A stretch of DNA of 64,000 bases from Gracilaria vermiculophylla (Eukaryota > Rhodophyta > Florideophyceae > Gracilariales > Gracilariaceae), in the NCBI GenBank assembly GCA_019155205.2, contig JAHNZQ020003147.1, positions 852,649 to 916,648 of the forward strand, written 5' to 3'. Under the pieces are notes generated by a model. The model searched no databases and had not been told where the DNA came from. It saw only the letters and a program-made list of their open reading frames with translations. The translations under genes and the position numbers were made by a program. Positions within the stretch are counted from its first letter, which is position 1, and the number at the start of each line of letters is the position of its first letter. Shown here one piece after another: positions 11,719-23,094 of the stretch.

Positions 11719-13156
11719 GATTGCGGGCTCTATGTCCAAAACGAGGCTCACGAGGAATCCCACGTAATTGCAGTAGAGGTGACAAGTTGAAAAGGGACGA
11801 TGAGGTGACTCTGGTCACTGCGGACCTGGAAAGATGAAGTGTCGATGGAGTGGACTAAGTGAATGGTCGTACACGGCCATATTCAAAATGGGATGTGTAA
11901 GAATTGATATGCGAAAGGAAGCAATGGGGCGTAAAGGTTATGATGACATTAAATGCAAGACAGTTGGTACGAACGGAATTATCTGCCTTTCGCGAGGATA
12001 AAATTGATATAAAGCTGAAGGATATGGATTTTGTCGGCACGTCAAGTTGAGAGCATAAACCGTGAGAGGAAGGCTGTAAAAATGAAAAAGAACGGTCGCG
12101 ACCCGTTGATTTTGTTCATAGCATAGCCTAGTGCTTTCGAATAATTCTACATTGTGCTATGCGGCTCAGTATGTCTAAGTGATCGTCAGCAAACGAGGAA
12201 CTGAGCTGATTGATGATCAGCGTACAACGTACTCTGTATACCAGATGTTTCTTTGCTCCGTGTCATGATGCCCTTTCGCCGCTCAGAAAAAAATTCCACG
12301 TCTGTGGCTGGCTCAATGAGCTTCCAAACCAGTGCGCCCGGGAAAGGGTGGGGGGGACTTTGAATAGCTCATAGCTTTTCCTCTTCATACGGTAGAGTTA
12401 GTGAGCCAACCGACCCGAGCTGATAGACTGCCCCGATGAGTGTAACTCGACAATCTGGCAAGGGAGCAAACTGACCATGGTCCGCTGGATGCTACAATAT
12501 ACTTCACACCATGTGCGTGAGCCGGACAATCTTCAAGTGGCTATGGCGAAAATGGCCATGGCCATGGCGAGTTACTAAAGCAAAAATTGAGTCGTTCAAC
12601 AGGCGTGCACGGTTGGCATTCTCAGTTTTCGGTCATCAGTGCGTGGTGACCCACCACGTTCGACCTATACAATTGCGCGATTCGAGAGCGGCTCATCGCT
12701 CTTGACTCGCACGGATGATGCTGACCGGAATCCTGCTCAAAATTGTTTGACAATCTGCATGACGGCAACGGGTGCTGCATCCTTGAGCCGGGACAAGTGC
12801 ACAGCGAGTTATCTTGTATCTACAGCGCTAAATACCTGTAAAAAGCAGTCTTGATTTCTGCCACAGTACATACCGCGACAAATCGGAGATCAACGACGTC
12901 ACCGCTATTTCCGCCTTCTTTGATCCAGACAGCATCAGGCTTGTCCTGCGCCTTTGCATACCTCGGCCGAAGGCCGCAAGGCTTCTCGCTAGGCTCAATC
13001 GTATCAAACGAAGCTCCACTCTTTCTGCCAAAAGGCTTCTCGCAGGGTCGTCCTCCTAGCCGAGTCAGTGCTGGAACAGTTGAGACGATATTGCGTCTTG
13101 CACGCACTGTTTCGAAAGCATTCTATCCATACGCCAAGTCTTTTCCGTTTCCTTTG
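11719..13156. other. Divergent intergenic region, GARP and RNB genes
   Basis: About 1.4 kb between divergent starts. The RNB reading frame stays open to 12851 without an ATG before 13157, so part of this is probably 5' leader. A G-run (12350-12357) and a CCATGG-rich patch (about 12540-12570) are the only notable compositional features. Confidence 0.4.
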
Positions 13157-15931
13157 ATGTATCTGAGGAAAACCAATAGAGTAAAATTGGACTTTGTGAG
13201 ACAGAAGCATTTAATGTCGCAACTGCCGATCATGACGGTACCAAATCCGATTAACACTGAACCCAAGAAGCCCCGAGGCATCGTGTGTTTCGTAGCAGTT
13301 TCCCCTGTGATCAATTTGCCATTGACCTCACCAACCGCCAAAATTCAAATCCCCACACGCGCTGCTGTCTATTCAAGCCGATTGCGAAATCGTTCAACGT
13401 TTCTCTCATCAAGCTTTGTGCCACCATCCACTGCGCGGCCACCAGCGCGTTGCCGCAATCCGGAGAACATTTTCAAACCCCGATGTACCTTATTGGAAGA
13501 AAACAAGAAGGGAGCTCAACTGTCACCAATGCGACCCGCACCTCAATCATGGACCGACGAAATCAACACAGGGTCAGTGCTAGAAGTATGGTGCAAAGGT
13601 GAAATTCGCTTTGCATACGTTTGTTCCGTTTCTGATAAAACCATGGCGGTTAATCTTGTCGAGTTTTCTGATACTGATGGATGCAATTTCTGCGAGTCAA
13701 AGATTAGTTTTGGCGAAGTGATATCAGTCTGGCCAAAGTCCATAACACCTTCTTCTCCCAGAATGCTTGCTTCAGCAATTGAAATGGGACTCGATTTCCT
13801 ACGCAATTCACCACCTAGAAGTCTTGATTTATCTACTACTTACAAAAACATGCGAAGAGTTTCGAAAGGGAACCCCAAAACCCCTCACGACTCTTTTCAA
13901 GTTGCTCTCTCTCAGTTCCCTCTACATTCCACAGCCCCTGCTAAAAGTTATGCAGCCATTACCGCAGCAACAGGTATCCTGATTGCATCGGATACCACGC
14001 GTTTTAAAAGGGCTGCTCCAGGCTCTGGTTGGCGGGCTTTGCCACCTTCAGTTGTCGAGTCTCGTGGAAGATGTTCGTTTACTGATATATGCAAGGTTAT
14101 CCTTGAGAATTCTTCAAAGGAAGGAATCCGTCGCCCAACAGTCTGGTCACGTGAACAACTCGACATTCTACGCGAAATTGAAATGGTCGCTGCCGGTGGA
14201 GGGAAAGCAAAAGGAAGGGCTTCGGCAGCTTTAGATTCCTTAGGCTACCGTCCCACCGATGACGGAGCTACACGTTTGCTGCTGGATTTGGATTTCTGGT
14301 CAACAGGTCCAGCTGACACCGCTGTGAAAAAGAATACACAAGCAAAGAACCGCTCGGAGATCAACCTTAAGAAGTCTGAAATGCCCTCCAAATCTATTGG
14401 CGACGGGTCGATGAGTATTTCATTGCAAACGGAGAGACAGGAGAGTCAAGGATGGGTCTTTTCGCCGTCAATTCTGAACGATGCGAGAGAGATTCGTGCT
14501 GTTTCTCGTGAGAAAAGAGCTTTATTGGGCAGAGAACAGAAAGCCACCAAAGTATCTCGACGACGATGTCTACTACCGACGGCAGGGGAAACAGCTATGA
14601 GGGTTTATTGTATTGATGACAAGAACTCTCGCTTTTTAGACGATGCATTTTCCGTGCAAATACTTGAAGGTCAAGAGAGAGCGAAGTTTTTTCTACATAT
14701 TACTGATGTGGATGAAGTAGTGAAACCCGGCTCGGCCATTGACGACCTGGCCCGTGAACGTGGCATGAGTTTGTATCTTCCACTCAGACCTCTTCACATG
14801 CTACCTGCTGCAGTTATGGATGCTGCATCTTTCTGCACTAATCTGGCAACTGAGGCTATTACCATCGAAATCGATTTTGATCTTGTAAGTGATTCTATGC
14901 TTTCCTGGGAAGTATTCCCATCTCTGGTACCGCCAGTTAAGCGAATCAACTACAAACAGTTTGATTCTGTGCTCATGGAAGATGCAATGGCTGCGGATAT
15001 CGGTAAGGACGAATTCGAGGATTTGAGATTAATTGCAAGAATCGCTCCATGTCTTGCAAGCAAGTTCGACAACCATCGCATGCGACGGAATCGCAAGGCC
15101 ACTGGAAATGAATCAGATAAAACCACGGAGTTGGAGCGGAATCTGATGGATTCGAAGTCAGTGGCCTCTGTTAGACTCGTGAAACGCACGGACAAGTCAG
15201 GTTCAAAAGCAGTTCGAATGGCGAAAGTTGTGGATTTTCAATCACACGGAGCACATCGGGTTGTGGATGACATTCTCACAGCAGCCGGGGCTCTTATGCG
15301 CCAGTTTGCGAAACAAAACAGAGTTTGTCTTCCAGAAGGGCGATTTGCGGCCTCGTATGTTGCACGATGTGGAACTGCACCTCTTCGACGATACTCAGAC
15401 TTAGCTATTCAAAGACAAATCAAAAGTATATTATTTGGAAGTCAGCCGGCAGGAAGGCGTCGGATGGCAGAGCTACGGGTTTGGCTTGCAAGACGCCACT
15501 CAGCTGGCGAGATAACTATCGCAGAACGAAGAAAAGATGCGCTTTTTGAATCGTTATCCGCACATTGCGCGCTGCAGAGTTCAGCTGCTGGAAAGGCTTT
15601 TGCTGAACTCAAAGCCAAGGTAAGAGACATAACTGTATCAAAATCGTCAGCTTTGAAAATGGATGTAACACTGGAAGGAAGTGGCCTATCTACGATGGTA
15701 ACAGTATCTGGGAAACTACTCACGGACATTTTGAACCTTCATCAATCTTCGAAAAACAATGGTGTGGACAACATCAAACGGAAGGAAAACAGATTAGACA
15801 GAAATCGGGCAATCTTGACAACTGCAAAATCTATACTTGTGCCAAGCAAAAGAGTATGGGTACAAATTTTAAACATCGACACATCCGCGCGAATTATTAC
15901 GGGAACTGCTTTCGAAATTGTTAAAAGGTGA
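13157..15931 (+). CDS. RNase II/RNB-family 3'-5' exoribonuclease, probably organellar
   Basis: A 924-residue RNB-family exonuclease. The first about 130 residues are basic and Ser/Pro rich, as in an organelle transit peptide; in-frame ATGs at 13157, 13214 and 13232 are all possible starts. A small beta domain near residues 135-195 (INTGSVLEVWCKGEIRFAYV) resembles the N-terminal part of plant RNR1 and cyanobacterial RNB proteins. The catalytic RNB domain starts near residue 480 (VYCIDDKNSRFLDDAFSV), continues with FFLHITDVDEVVKPGS and SLYLPLRPLHMLPAAVMD, and ends with CGTAPLRRYSDLAIQRQIK; an OB/S1-like end follows. Relatives trim rRNA, tRNA and mRNA 3' ends in plastids and mitochondria. One of the four metal-site Asp positions appears to be Phe (see findings). 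It is convergent with the sulfotransferase. Confidence 0.85.
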   Translation: MYLRKTNRVKLDFVRQKHLMSQLPIMTVPNPINTEPKKPRGIVCFVAVSPVINLPLTSPTAKIQIPTRAAVYSSRLRNRSTFLSSSFVPPSTARPPARCRNPENIFKPRCTLLEENKKGAQLSPMRPAPQSWTDEINTGSVLEVWCKGEIRFAYVCSVSDKTMAVNLVEFSDTDGCNFCESKISFGEVISVWPKSITPSSPRMLASAIEMGLDFLRNSPPRSLDLSTTYKNMRRVSKGNPKTPHDSFQVALSQFPLHSTAPAKSYAAITAATGILIASDTTRFKRAAPGSGWRALPPSVVESRGRCSFTDICKVILENSSKEGIRRPTVWSREQLDILREIEMVAAGGGKAKGRASAALDSLGYRPTDDGATRLLLDLDFWSTGPADTAVKKNTQAKNRSEINLKKSEMPSKSIGDGSMSISLQTERQESQGWVFSPSILNDAREIRAVSREKRALLGREQKATKVSRRRCLLPTAGETAMRVYCIDDKNSRFLDDAFSVQILEGQERAKFFLHITDVDEVVKPGSAIDDLARERGMSLYLPLRPLHMLPAAVMDAASFCTNLATEAITIEIDFDLVSDSMLSWEVFPSLVPPVKRINYKQFDSVLMEDAMAADIGKDEFEDLRLIARIAPCLASKFDNHRMRRNRKATGNESDKTTELERNLMDSKSVASVRLVKRTDKSGSKAVRMAKVVDFQSHGAHRVVDDILTAAGALMRQFAKQNRVCLPEGRFAASYVARCGTAPLRRYSDLAIQRQIKSILFGSQPAGRRRMAELRVWLARRHSAGEITIAERRKDALFESLSAHCALQSSAAGKAFAELKAKVRDITVSKSSALKMDVTLEGSGLSTMVTVSGKLLTDILNLHQSSKNNGVDNIKRKENRLDRNRAILTTAKSILVPSKRVWVQILNIDTSARIITGTAFEIVKR

Positions 15932-16124
15932 GGGTTGTAGGGGTAGCATTTGCTGTCTTCTGGAGTCATATGTTGCTCGGTTAGACCTCAACCTGCCCAG
16001 AAATAAGGTTTTGTTCACAATTTCTCGACTTCAGACGACGATGCTTTCCTTGCATGTATCAACTTCGTATCCTTTCATGAAGCATTCATCAACATCTCAC
16101 ATGGTCTTTCATATCGCTTGAATT

Positions 16125-17327
16125 TCAGCTCACCTCGGGACAGAAGGATTCTGACGTTGATGTCCCAAGTTCTGCAAGAGAGCATGTGCAAGAGTTTCGT
16201 TGGTCATGCAGCATGGATCTCCACTTCGAACATTTGAAGAAAGCTTTGCATATTTCATTTTGAAAGTTAAGGAGCGCATAACACATGTTGTCGCTTGTCG
16301 CTTTCTTTCGAAATGGTGCATGATCTTCATAATCGACATCCAGAAATTTCAGAAGCTTCCGCATCGTATTCTCTCTATCATAAAGGTAATCTTCATAAGT
16401 AATTGGTATCATGCATTGCTCTTCCTCACTTGAATCTGAGAGAAGCCGTACGGCGTCCTGAATTTGACGGTTGTTCTCAACGAAATTCACCATGAGATCA
16501 TGAAGTCGTGATATGTCATCAATTCTAAACTGACACCCCACCCCAATTTTGCAGCGATCTTCTTCAGTCATTGTGTGATCAATCCCTTCAATCGCGGAGG
16601 TGTCATTCATATACCTTGCAGTGTACTCACCAACTGCTTGTTTGAAGACATTTATTCTGTACTGCCATATCAATCTTACATTGTGCTTCTGAATCAGAGC
16701 CCTCCATTCATCGGGAGCGTGCAGAATGTGCCATGGGCGCATCTTGAACCCAGAAATTCTTCCCGTTGAAGAAGCATTTTGAAAGAATTGATCAGCATAC
16801 CGTATCCCCAGCTCAGTATTGAACTCATACGGTGGATGGTCAATTGGCTCGGGTACAGTGACGAAGAACCTCGAGTGTTGTCGAAGTTCAGATAAAATAG
16901 CCGAAGAAGCACTATGTCCCATGAAAACCATGAGAAAATTCTGTTTCCCAGGTGCTGACTTACTGCACGGAGGAGGACGATACTCATTTTCGCTTTCTGG
17001 ATTGTTAGTCTCCTCAAAGTCGTCCAAGCGTAAAGATTGGGCCTCAACAGGTCTGAGCTCCTTTTCAGCGCCTGCATTGTGCGTCGGGTTCGCCCGCTCT
17101 GCCAAATTTTCCTCCGAAAAACTGCTGTCGACTTCTGCCCGATTGTCCTCGAACGGTGGAAGATTGCTGTGAGAAAAATTACGTAGGGCATCCTCCGTTC
17201 GCATTCCAGAATCCCTTAATGTCATGAGGACGACAAACAACGCAGAAAAGAGCAGCGCAATGCGAACGGGATTCACAGTATTCAGTGTTTGTTTTGAACG
17301 AGCACCTTCTTGTAAGATGGACGTCAT
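16125..17327 (-). CDS. Golgi carbohydrate sulfotransferase, type II membrane protein
   Basis: A 400-residue PAPS-dependent sulfotransferase candidate. Seen: a short cytosolic N terminus, one signal-anchor helix (about residues 22-37), a stem of about 90 polar residues, then the catalytic domain. FLMVFMGHSASSAILSEL (about 131-148) occupies the place of the 5'-phosphosulfate loop, and RLIWQYRINVFKQAVGEYT (about 218-236) matches the 3'-phosphate motif with R, N and a QAV(S/G) core. ITYEDYLYDRENTMRKLLKFLDV is the typical C-terminal helix block. The C terminus is Cys-rich. In red algae such enzymes are expected to sulfate cell-wall galactans in the Golgi, but the substrate cannot be read from the sequence. 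Its 3' end faces the RNB gene, 193 bp away. Confidence 0.8.
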   Translation of the reverse strand: MTSILQEGARSKQTLNTVNPVRIALLFSALFVVLMTLRDSGMRTEDALRNFSHSNLPPFEDNRAEVDSSFSEENLAERANPTHNAGAEKELRPVEAQSLRLDDFEETNNPESENEYRPPPCSKSAPGKQNFLMVFMGHSASSAILSELRQHSRFFVTVPEPIDHPPYEFNTELGIRYADQFFQNASSTGRISGFKMRPWHILHAPDEWRALIQKHNVRLIWQYRINVFKQAVGEYTARYMNDTSAIEGIDHTMTEEDRCKIGVGCQFRIDDISRLHDLMVNFVENNRQIQDAVRLLSDSSEEEQCMIPITYEDYLYDRENTMRKLLKFLDVDYEDHAPFRKKATSDNMCYALLNFQNEICKAFFKCSKWRSMLHDQRNSCTCSLAELGTSTSESFCPEVS

Positions 17328-18668
17328 TGTTTTTCAGGACTCAGTCAAGATTCTGAGGAAGAATGATTTGGAAAGCGATGTTGTACGAGAGAAATGAAGA
17401 AGTGGGGCTTCCGAGACAAACAGAACAAGGTTTGGTCTAGAGTTCCCGATGTATTGCTCTGAGTTCGACTGACTGCTCTGATCCCATGGTTAATATGGTT
17501 TTCTGTGCGATCCGTGCACCGTGGGACCAATTCCCAGACAAACGAAATATCAAAGAGGATATTGGAACACGAATGATTAACGGCGCATATGATTTTCGAA
17601 GCCTTCAGTCACGTATTCATTAATGCCGTCCCAGAAGGGCCAAGCGTTTAATTGTGGCATTTCATATTCCCGGAAGGATGGTGCGTTTACACAGTCGTGT
17701 TGGTCGCCTTGGCTTATGGCTGTGTGCACCGTTCCGGATTTGTAGTCAAAGAAGCGCTGCCAGCAACGGACCTTGGGCGAGTCACATTCGACTCGGCATG
17801 GCGCGGACAGATTGTCTCTAGTCTTTGCGAACATGCAAGACGTAGCACGGGAGACTGTCCCGCCTCATCAACCAGCAGCGCTCCGAAGCGGCATATTCGA
17901 CAAGTCCACAGCCATCGTAGTTTTACATCAACTACAATTCACTGGAGCTCTTCAATCAAGTTACAGGGATTGTACGGCGAGGAGCAGACTAAAACGCTTC
18001 GAAACTACCCAGGTAGTAAACCCGTGGGCTGCCTCCCTTCTACTTCACGCCCCCATTAGCAATTTTACACCGATGGCGAAATCGCGAGAAAGAAACGGCC
18101 TCGAGCCAGAGCGATAATGGAACCAAACCCAACATAATTTTTCAGACAAAGCTTCAAAGAAAACTCTTTCTGGAAGTTTGGGTCAAGCTCTTCAACTTGG
18201 AGGGGAAAATGAGAAAGAAATGCAGGATGCTCTTGCAAGATTGGCTCGGGACTTTAACATGCTTTTGTGGCGTCCATCACCAACATACGCCTCACTTTTC
18301 TGTGGGCAAAATTCTCATAAGTTTTCACCTCAATATCGGCTTTGACGCTTTCTGGCTGAGGACTATCAGAGGCGACCTTCGCACGCCGATTGCCCTGATG
18401 TGGTCCTCTATTGTTTCCTTATCTTGAAATCACTTAGCCGCCGAAAAAAAATGCTGCAGTTCATGAACGAGTCCCAACGCGAAAAAAAAAAAAAAAAACG
18501 TTCTCTTTCTCTCTCTCTACAGCAAGGTGGAGTTTGTCAACGTTAAGCCGTGAGCAGGGCTGTTTACGGCTGTCTTGGAAGCCAACAAGAAAACAAAAAC
18601 TACTTCAGTAGCAAACAAGTCCAACTGTCAAAACAATTTAAGCACAAGTTCATCGAGAGAAACAAAAT
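17328..18668. other. Intergenic, no gene seen
   Basis: About 1.3 kb without a supportable gene. It includes a 17-base A run (about 18483-18499) followed by a CT-rich tract (to about 18520). It marks the approximate border between the moderate-GC gene block on the left and the GC-rich block on the right. Confidence 0.5.
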
Positions 18669-20666
18669 TCACTTGTTCTTCTTCTTCATAGAAGAGGCTC
18701 TCTTGGACAATCTGACGCTCTCCGGAGTTACCTCTACAACCTCATTGTGTCCAATGTATTCAATAGCGTCGTCAAGAGAAAATTCCAATAAGCCTTGCAT
18801 ACCACCCTTTATCTCCTTCGTTGCCGATCGGTAATTAGTAAGGGCCTTAGTCTTACAAATATTTACCGAAAGATCACCGGGCCGTTGATGAATGCCGCAT
18901 ATTTGATTTTTGTATACTTTCTCACCTGGCTGGATCAGCAGACGACCTCGGTCCTGGGCCGCTTCAAGTCCATATGTAGTGGCCTTGCCAGTTTCGTACA
19001 CCAACAGGCTGCCGTTCTCCTTCGCCTCCATTTCGCCTGCATATGGACGATATCCATCGAATTGGGAATTCATCACTGCAGTGCCTCTCGTCGCCGTTAG
19101 CAAAGCATTCTTCACGCCCAGCAAGCCTCTAGTGGGCATAAGGTATGTCACACTAGCCATGTTCTCCGAATTAGCGCCCGCCATATTGATCATTTCGCCC
19201 TTTCTTCGGCCAAGCAAATCGACAACAGACCCCATATACTCCTCTGGGACTTCAACTTCGAACTGCTCATAGGGTTCATGCTTGACACCATCCACTTGTT
19301 TGGTGATGACAGTAGGAGGTCCAATCATGAATTCGAAGCCTTCCCTCCTCATAGTTTCGATGAGAATAGTAAGATGAAGCGCACCACGGCCACAAACCTC
19401 AACACTGTCTGGAGAAGAACGTTCCAAGTCCAGCTTGAGACCAACGTTGCGCTCTAGCTCCTTATCCAAACGATCACGAATATTTCGAGAGGTGATATAC
19501 TTGCCCTCCTGGCCGGCAAATTCCGAGGTGTTCACCATAAAAGACATACGTACAGTGGGTTCCTCAACGGAGATAGGTGGCAAAGGGTCGACCGCATCCG
19601 GGGAGCAAATCGTATCTCCGATGTCAAACTTGGAGAGTCCGGAAAACATGACAATATCGCCAGCCTTTGCTTCTTCCACAGAAGCCCTTCCAAGCTTGTC
19701 GTACACGAAAATTTCAGCGACCTTGCCGCGAATTTGCTCCTTTTTCGGATGGCACACAACGACAGATTGCCCCTTCTTGAGAAGGCCCGCATGAATTCTT
19801 CCAGAAACTAATCGGCCCTTGAAGTCGTCATATGTGACGTTGTTGACTTGCAACTGCAACGGGGCATCAAGCGCAACTTTGGGACGCGGAAAGTTGAGAA
19901 TAAGGTCAAAGATGGCATCCATATTGGGCTGCAGTTCGTGCGGCTGAGAGCCGGACTGCCCGTTAATAGCAGAGGCATAGGCGATTTCGAAGTCCATTTG
20001 CTCATCGGAGGCACCCAGCTCAGCCATGAGGTCGAAGGTGGCATCGACGACGTAATCAGGACGTGCTTGCGGCCGATCCATCTTGTTGATAATGAGCGAG
20101 ATCTTCTTGTTCAATTGGATGGCCTTCTTGAGCACAAAACGGGTCTGGGGTTTGGGCCCCTCAACCGAGTCGACGAGCAGCAGAACGCCGTCAGTCATAT
20201 TCAAAACGCGCTCGACCTCACCACCGAAATCGGCATGGCCGGGCGTGTCCAAAATCTGGACGTTGACGTCGTTGTATATGAGGCTGGCGGCGCTGGCGTT
20301 GATGGTGATTCCGCGCTCCTTCTCGAGGTCCATGCCGTCCATGACGCGTTCCTCGACGTGCTGGTTGTCTCTGAAACAGGCGGCGCCCTTGAGCAAAGCG
20401 TCGCACATGGAGGACTTGCCGTGGTCAATGTGGGCGACGAAAGCGACGGTGACGACGTCATTTCTCTGGGTGAGGGACTGGGACTGGGGCGGGGTGGAGA
20501 CGGCGTCAGCGGCGATGCACTTGACGGCGGGCGCGAAGGCGCGGCGCGGGCGCGGCGCGGCGGCGGGCGCGAAGCGCGGACAGAAGGCCGAGCGGTGCAG
20601 CGACGCGGCAGGGCGCACGTTGGAGAGCACAGCGCCGGGGCAGAACGCGGGCGACGGCGACGGCAT
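18669..20666 (-). CDS. typA: Chloroplast TypA/BipA translational GTPase
   Basis: A 665-residue ribosome-binding GTPase of the elongation-factor family. Seen: an N-terminal Ala/Pro/Arg/Ser-rich transit peptide of about 60 residues, then G1 AHIDHGKSS (78-86), the switch-I block ERGITI, G3 DTPGHADFGGEVERVLNMTD, G4 NKMDRPQARP, a beta-barrel domain II, and the BipA-specific C-terminal part (GRGALHLTILIETMRREGFE, RKGEMINM, RGLLGVKNALLTATRGTAVMN, ENGSLLVYETGKATTYGL). Bacterial and plastid TypA acts on stressed or assembling ribosomes. ATG at 20666 is preferred because it gives a short transit peptide; the frame remains open to another ATG at 21056, but that extension is low-complexity Arg/Ala/Cys and looks like CpG-rich leader. 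GC content rises sharply toward the 5' end. Confidence 0.93.
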   Translation of the reverse strand: MPSPSPAFCPGAVLSNVRPAASLHRSAFCPRFAPAAAPRPRRAFAPAVKCIAADAVSTPPQSQSLTQRNDVVTVAFVAHIDHGKSSMCDALLKGAACFRDNQHVEERVMDGMDLEKERGITINASAASLIYNDVNVQILDTPGHADFGGEVERVLNMTDGVLLLVDSVEGPKPQTRFVLKKAIQLNKKISLIINKMDRPQARPDYVVDATFDLMAELGASDEQMDFEIAYASAINGQSGSQPHELQPNMDAIFDLILNFPRPKVALDAPLQLQVNNVTYDDFKGRLVSGRIHAGLLKKGQSVVVCHPKKEQIRGKVAEIFVYDKLGRASVEEAKAGDIVMFSGLSKFDIGDTICSPDAVDPLPPISVEEPTVRMSFMVNTSEFAGQEGKYITSRNIRDRLDKELERNVGLKLDLERSSPDSVEVCGRGALHLTILIETMRREGFEFMIGPPTVITKQVDGVKHEPYEQFEVEVPEEYMGSVVDLLGRRKGEMINMAGANSENMASVTYLMPTRGLLGVKNALLTATRGTAVMNSQFDGYRPYAGEMEAKENGSLLVYETGKATTYGLEAAQDRGRLLIQPGEKVYKNQICGIHQRPGDLSVNICKTKALTNYRSATKEIKGGMQGLLEFSLDDAIEYIGHNEVVEVTPESVRLSKRASSMKKKNK

Positions 20667-23094
20667 GTTCAACGTGGATGGGGAGGGGGGGGAGGGAGCG
20701 GGCAGCTGCAGGCGAGGCGGTGAGGGACGACGACGGCGTCGAGGGCAGCGGCTGAGATCAAACCCATCGAGGGCTCTCGCGCGTGGCGCAGCGCGGTGCA
20801 CGGCGCGCGGCGCGCAGCCGCACGCTGGTGAACGGCCGCATGCGCGCGCTCGGACGCCACCCATTCGCGTGCGCGCCGTGGCATCCATTGCATTCGCAGC
20901 TCGCGCCCTCGTGCAACACGTGTGTGCGACTGCGCGGCACGTGCAACTTGGCGTCGTGGCATACGCGCCGCCGTGTACAGCACTGCCACGTGGTGCGCGT
21001 GCACAGCGTGCGCCATAGGCCAGCGCTTGCGGCGGGTGCACGCTGTCGCGTGGCATGAGGGCGGGCCAGTGACTTGTGGCTGTGGCCGCGCATCTGCTCG
21101 ACCCCCCGTTTAACGGCGCGATCGTGGCGCGCCGCCACGCCCGCCACCGCCGTTTATCTCAGCCGGATCTCCCGAGCACAGCGCTCCATCCGCCGCCATG
21201 CCCACTTTCACCGCCGCCACGAAGCCGCAACCAATCGTCGCGCCTCTGCATGTCACTCCTCCTTCCTCACCCTCACGTGACGCGTCCACCGTCAGCGCCT
21301 GCCCGCACCGCGGAGCTTCATGCCACCGCCTGCGCCTCACCACGTGGGTATTTCTCAGCCTCGTTCTCAGTTCCCTGTTCACCTTTGTAGCTACGAATTT
21401 GTATTGTGCCTCCGCAAGCACGGTCTTTCTGTGCAACCCATCGCACTTTGCGGCAGGTTTCGACGCATCGAGCTAGAAACTGTTTTTCGATACTCAAGTA
21501 TCGATATTTGTCTCTACGGTATCTCGTCACTAATCAATTGCAACCGCATCCTGCATTCCGTCCCCCGCCACGATTCCCAGCCCCACAGAACTTCCTCCAT
21601 GTCCCTTGTCTCTTCAACCGCCGCACCTTGCCACCGGTGGTCCATTCTCCCCGAAAACCAACCCAAACCCACATCCGCAAGAATGAGTGTCAGCACTTCG
21701 GGAAACCCGTCCTGTATGCCCCACCAACGAACATTGTCCTCGTGTACCCAATCAGTAACACACACAACAAGTCGAAACCTTCATACAGCCGTGTAAAAAC
21801 GACAAACTCACCCCTCATGGATTTATCAGACTACAATATTCGAGTCCATGCGAATGATCGTCACCTTCATACAGTCCGCCGCGGAGCGCCCGCGCTGCAA
21901 TCGGCCTGTCGAACCTTCACCAAACGTCTTATAGTATACGTGTACTATTGAGTCCGCCTGACGATGCAGCCCGCAACACATCGTATCTTCAAAAGACTGT
22001 GCACAAGTTGCTTTGATGCGCCGTCATTCTTTCCTCCTGATTTCACACCGCGCGTCTCACCATAACAGTCACCGAAAAACGCTATGCCATCGCGAGTTTG
22101 GGCGCGCTGCAGTCGAGAAGGGTGAACAACCCGTTTCGGAACCCGGTCTGTTGCATCAATCTAACAACGTCCCGAGGCGAAATCAGGCCCATCGCCCAAA
22201 CGCATGAGATGCAGAATTTTATCGATATCACACAACTCGAGACCTGTCTAGTCGGATGCCCATTCCTTGCGCGTGCACGAAATCGTTATGCGACCCTTTC
22301 ATGGCTGAGAGTCCGAGCTCTTCACGGGAAGGAACCAACCCTATCAACTTGGTCCCCTAACAGATGCAGCGAATCAGCGCCGAGAAAGAGCTTATCTCCC
22401 CTCAACCACGCTCTCAATATCGCTGTCTGTTTGAGGTCACACGCCCCCTTACAAATAATTAACAATAATGTTAATAAAACAATCACATGTCGGGAAAATA
22501 TTTTGTCAGTGCCGTCGCTCTTCCTTGGCCGTCGGCGCTGCGAATGTTTTCGCCGAACCCGTCGCCGCCGCACGTCTCGTCACAATCTTGTCTCTCAAGT
22601 TTTTTTTGGGCAGTGCAATACCATTAAAAATAATCGCCCTTTCCATCCTAGTTTCTCGCCTCCGTGACTCCTATTTCGTCCTCAGTCTTACATGCCCACG
22701 TCGGAGGATGTATTATGTCATCCCATCATGTCAATGAAAGTGCTCCATGAGTTACATTGCATTGAATCAGCGCCGTGATTAAGCAGTTGGGTCTTGGAGT
22801 GGAGTGGAAGATCAGAGGGGAAGAGGGGGGGCCAAAGTCCCGACTTTGCACCGCTGCGACGCATCTCATCGCCCTTCGCGAAGCTCGAGAGGTGCATTCT
22901 GACATGGTGCGACACACCGCGCTCTATAAGTCGATACTTTACTGATAAGCCACAATCAACACTCGCTTATTTTATACACACCTTACGCACCAAGTCAAAA
23001 AAAGAAAATGAAAACAAACGCCGGAGCCGGAACACACAAAAAGGCAGTTATCAAAAACAGAAGCAACGAGAGGCAGGCAGAGTACGGGGATATG
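20667..23094. other. CpG-rich leader of typA and intergenic region
   Basis: 20667-21350 is extremely GC and CG rich and probably holds the typA promoter and leader. From about 21350 to 23094 composition falls to moderate GC with only short frames; the longest (22098-22667, plus) has no recognisable domain and no sign of being coding. No RNA gene was recognised. Confidence 0.45.

Noticed and set aside
20083..21018. 311- and 291-codon plus-strand frames
   Set aside because: Antisense to typA and its CpG-rich leader.
20667..21056. 130-residue N-terminal extension of TypA
   Set aside because: Low-complexity Arg/Ala/Cys sequence; the internal Met at 20666 gives a normal plastid transit peptide directly before the GTPase domain.
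21320..22667. Overlapping plus-strand frames of 150-190 codons
   Set aside because: No motif, mutually overlapping in different frames, and no composition typical of the other genes; treated as intergenic.
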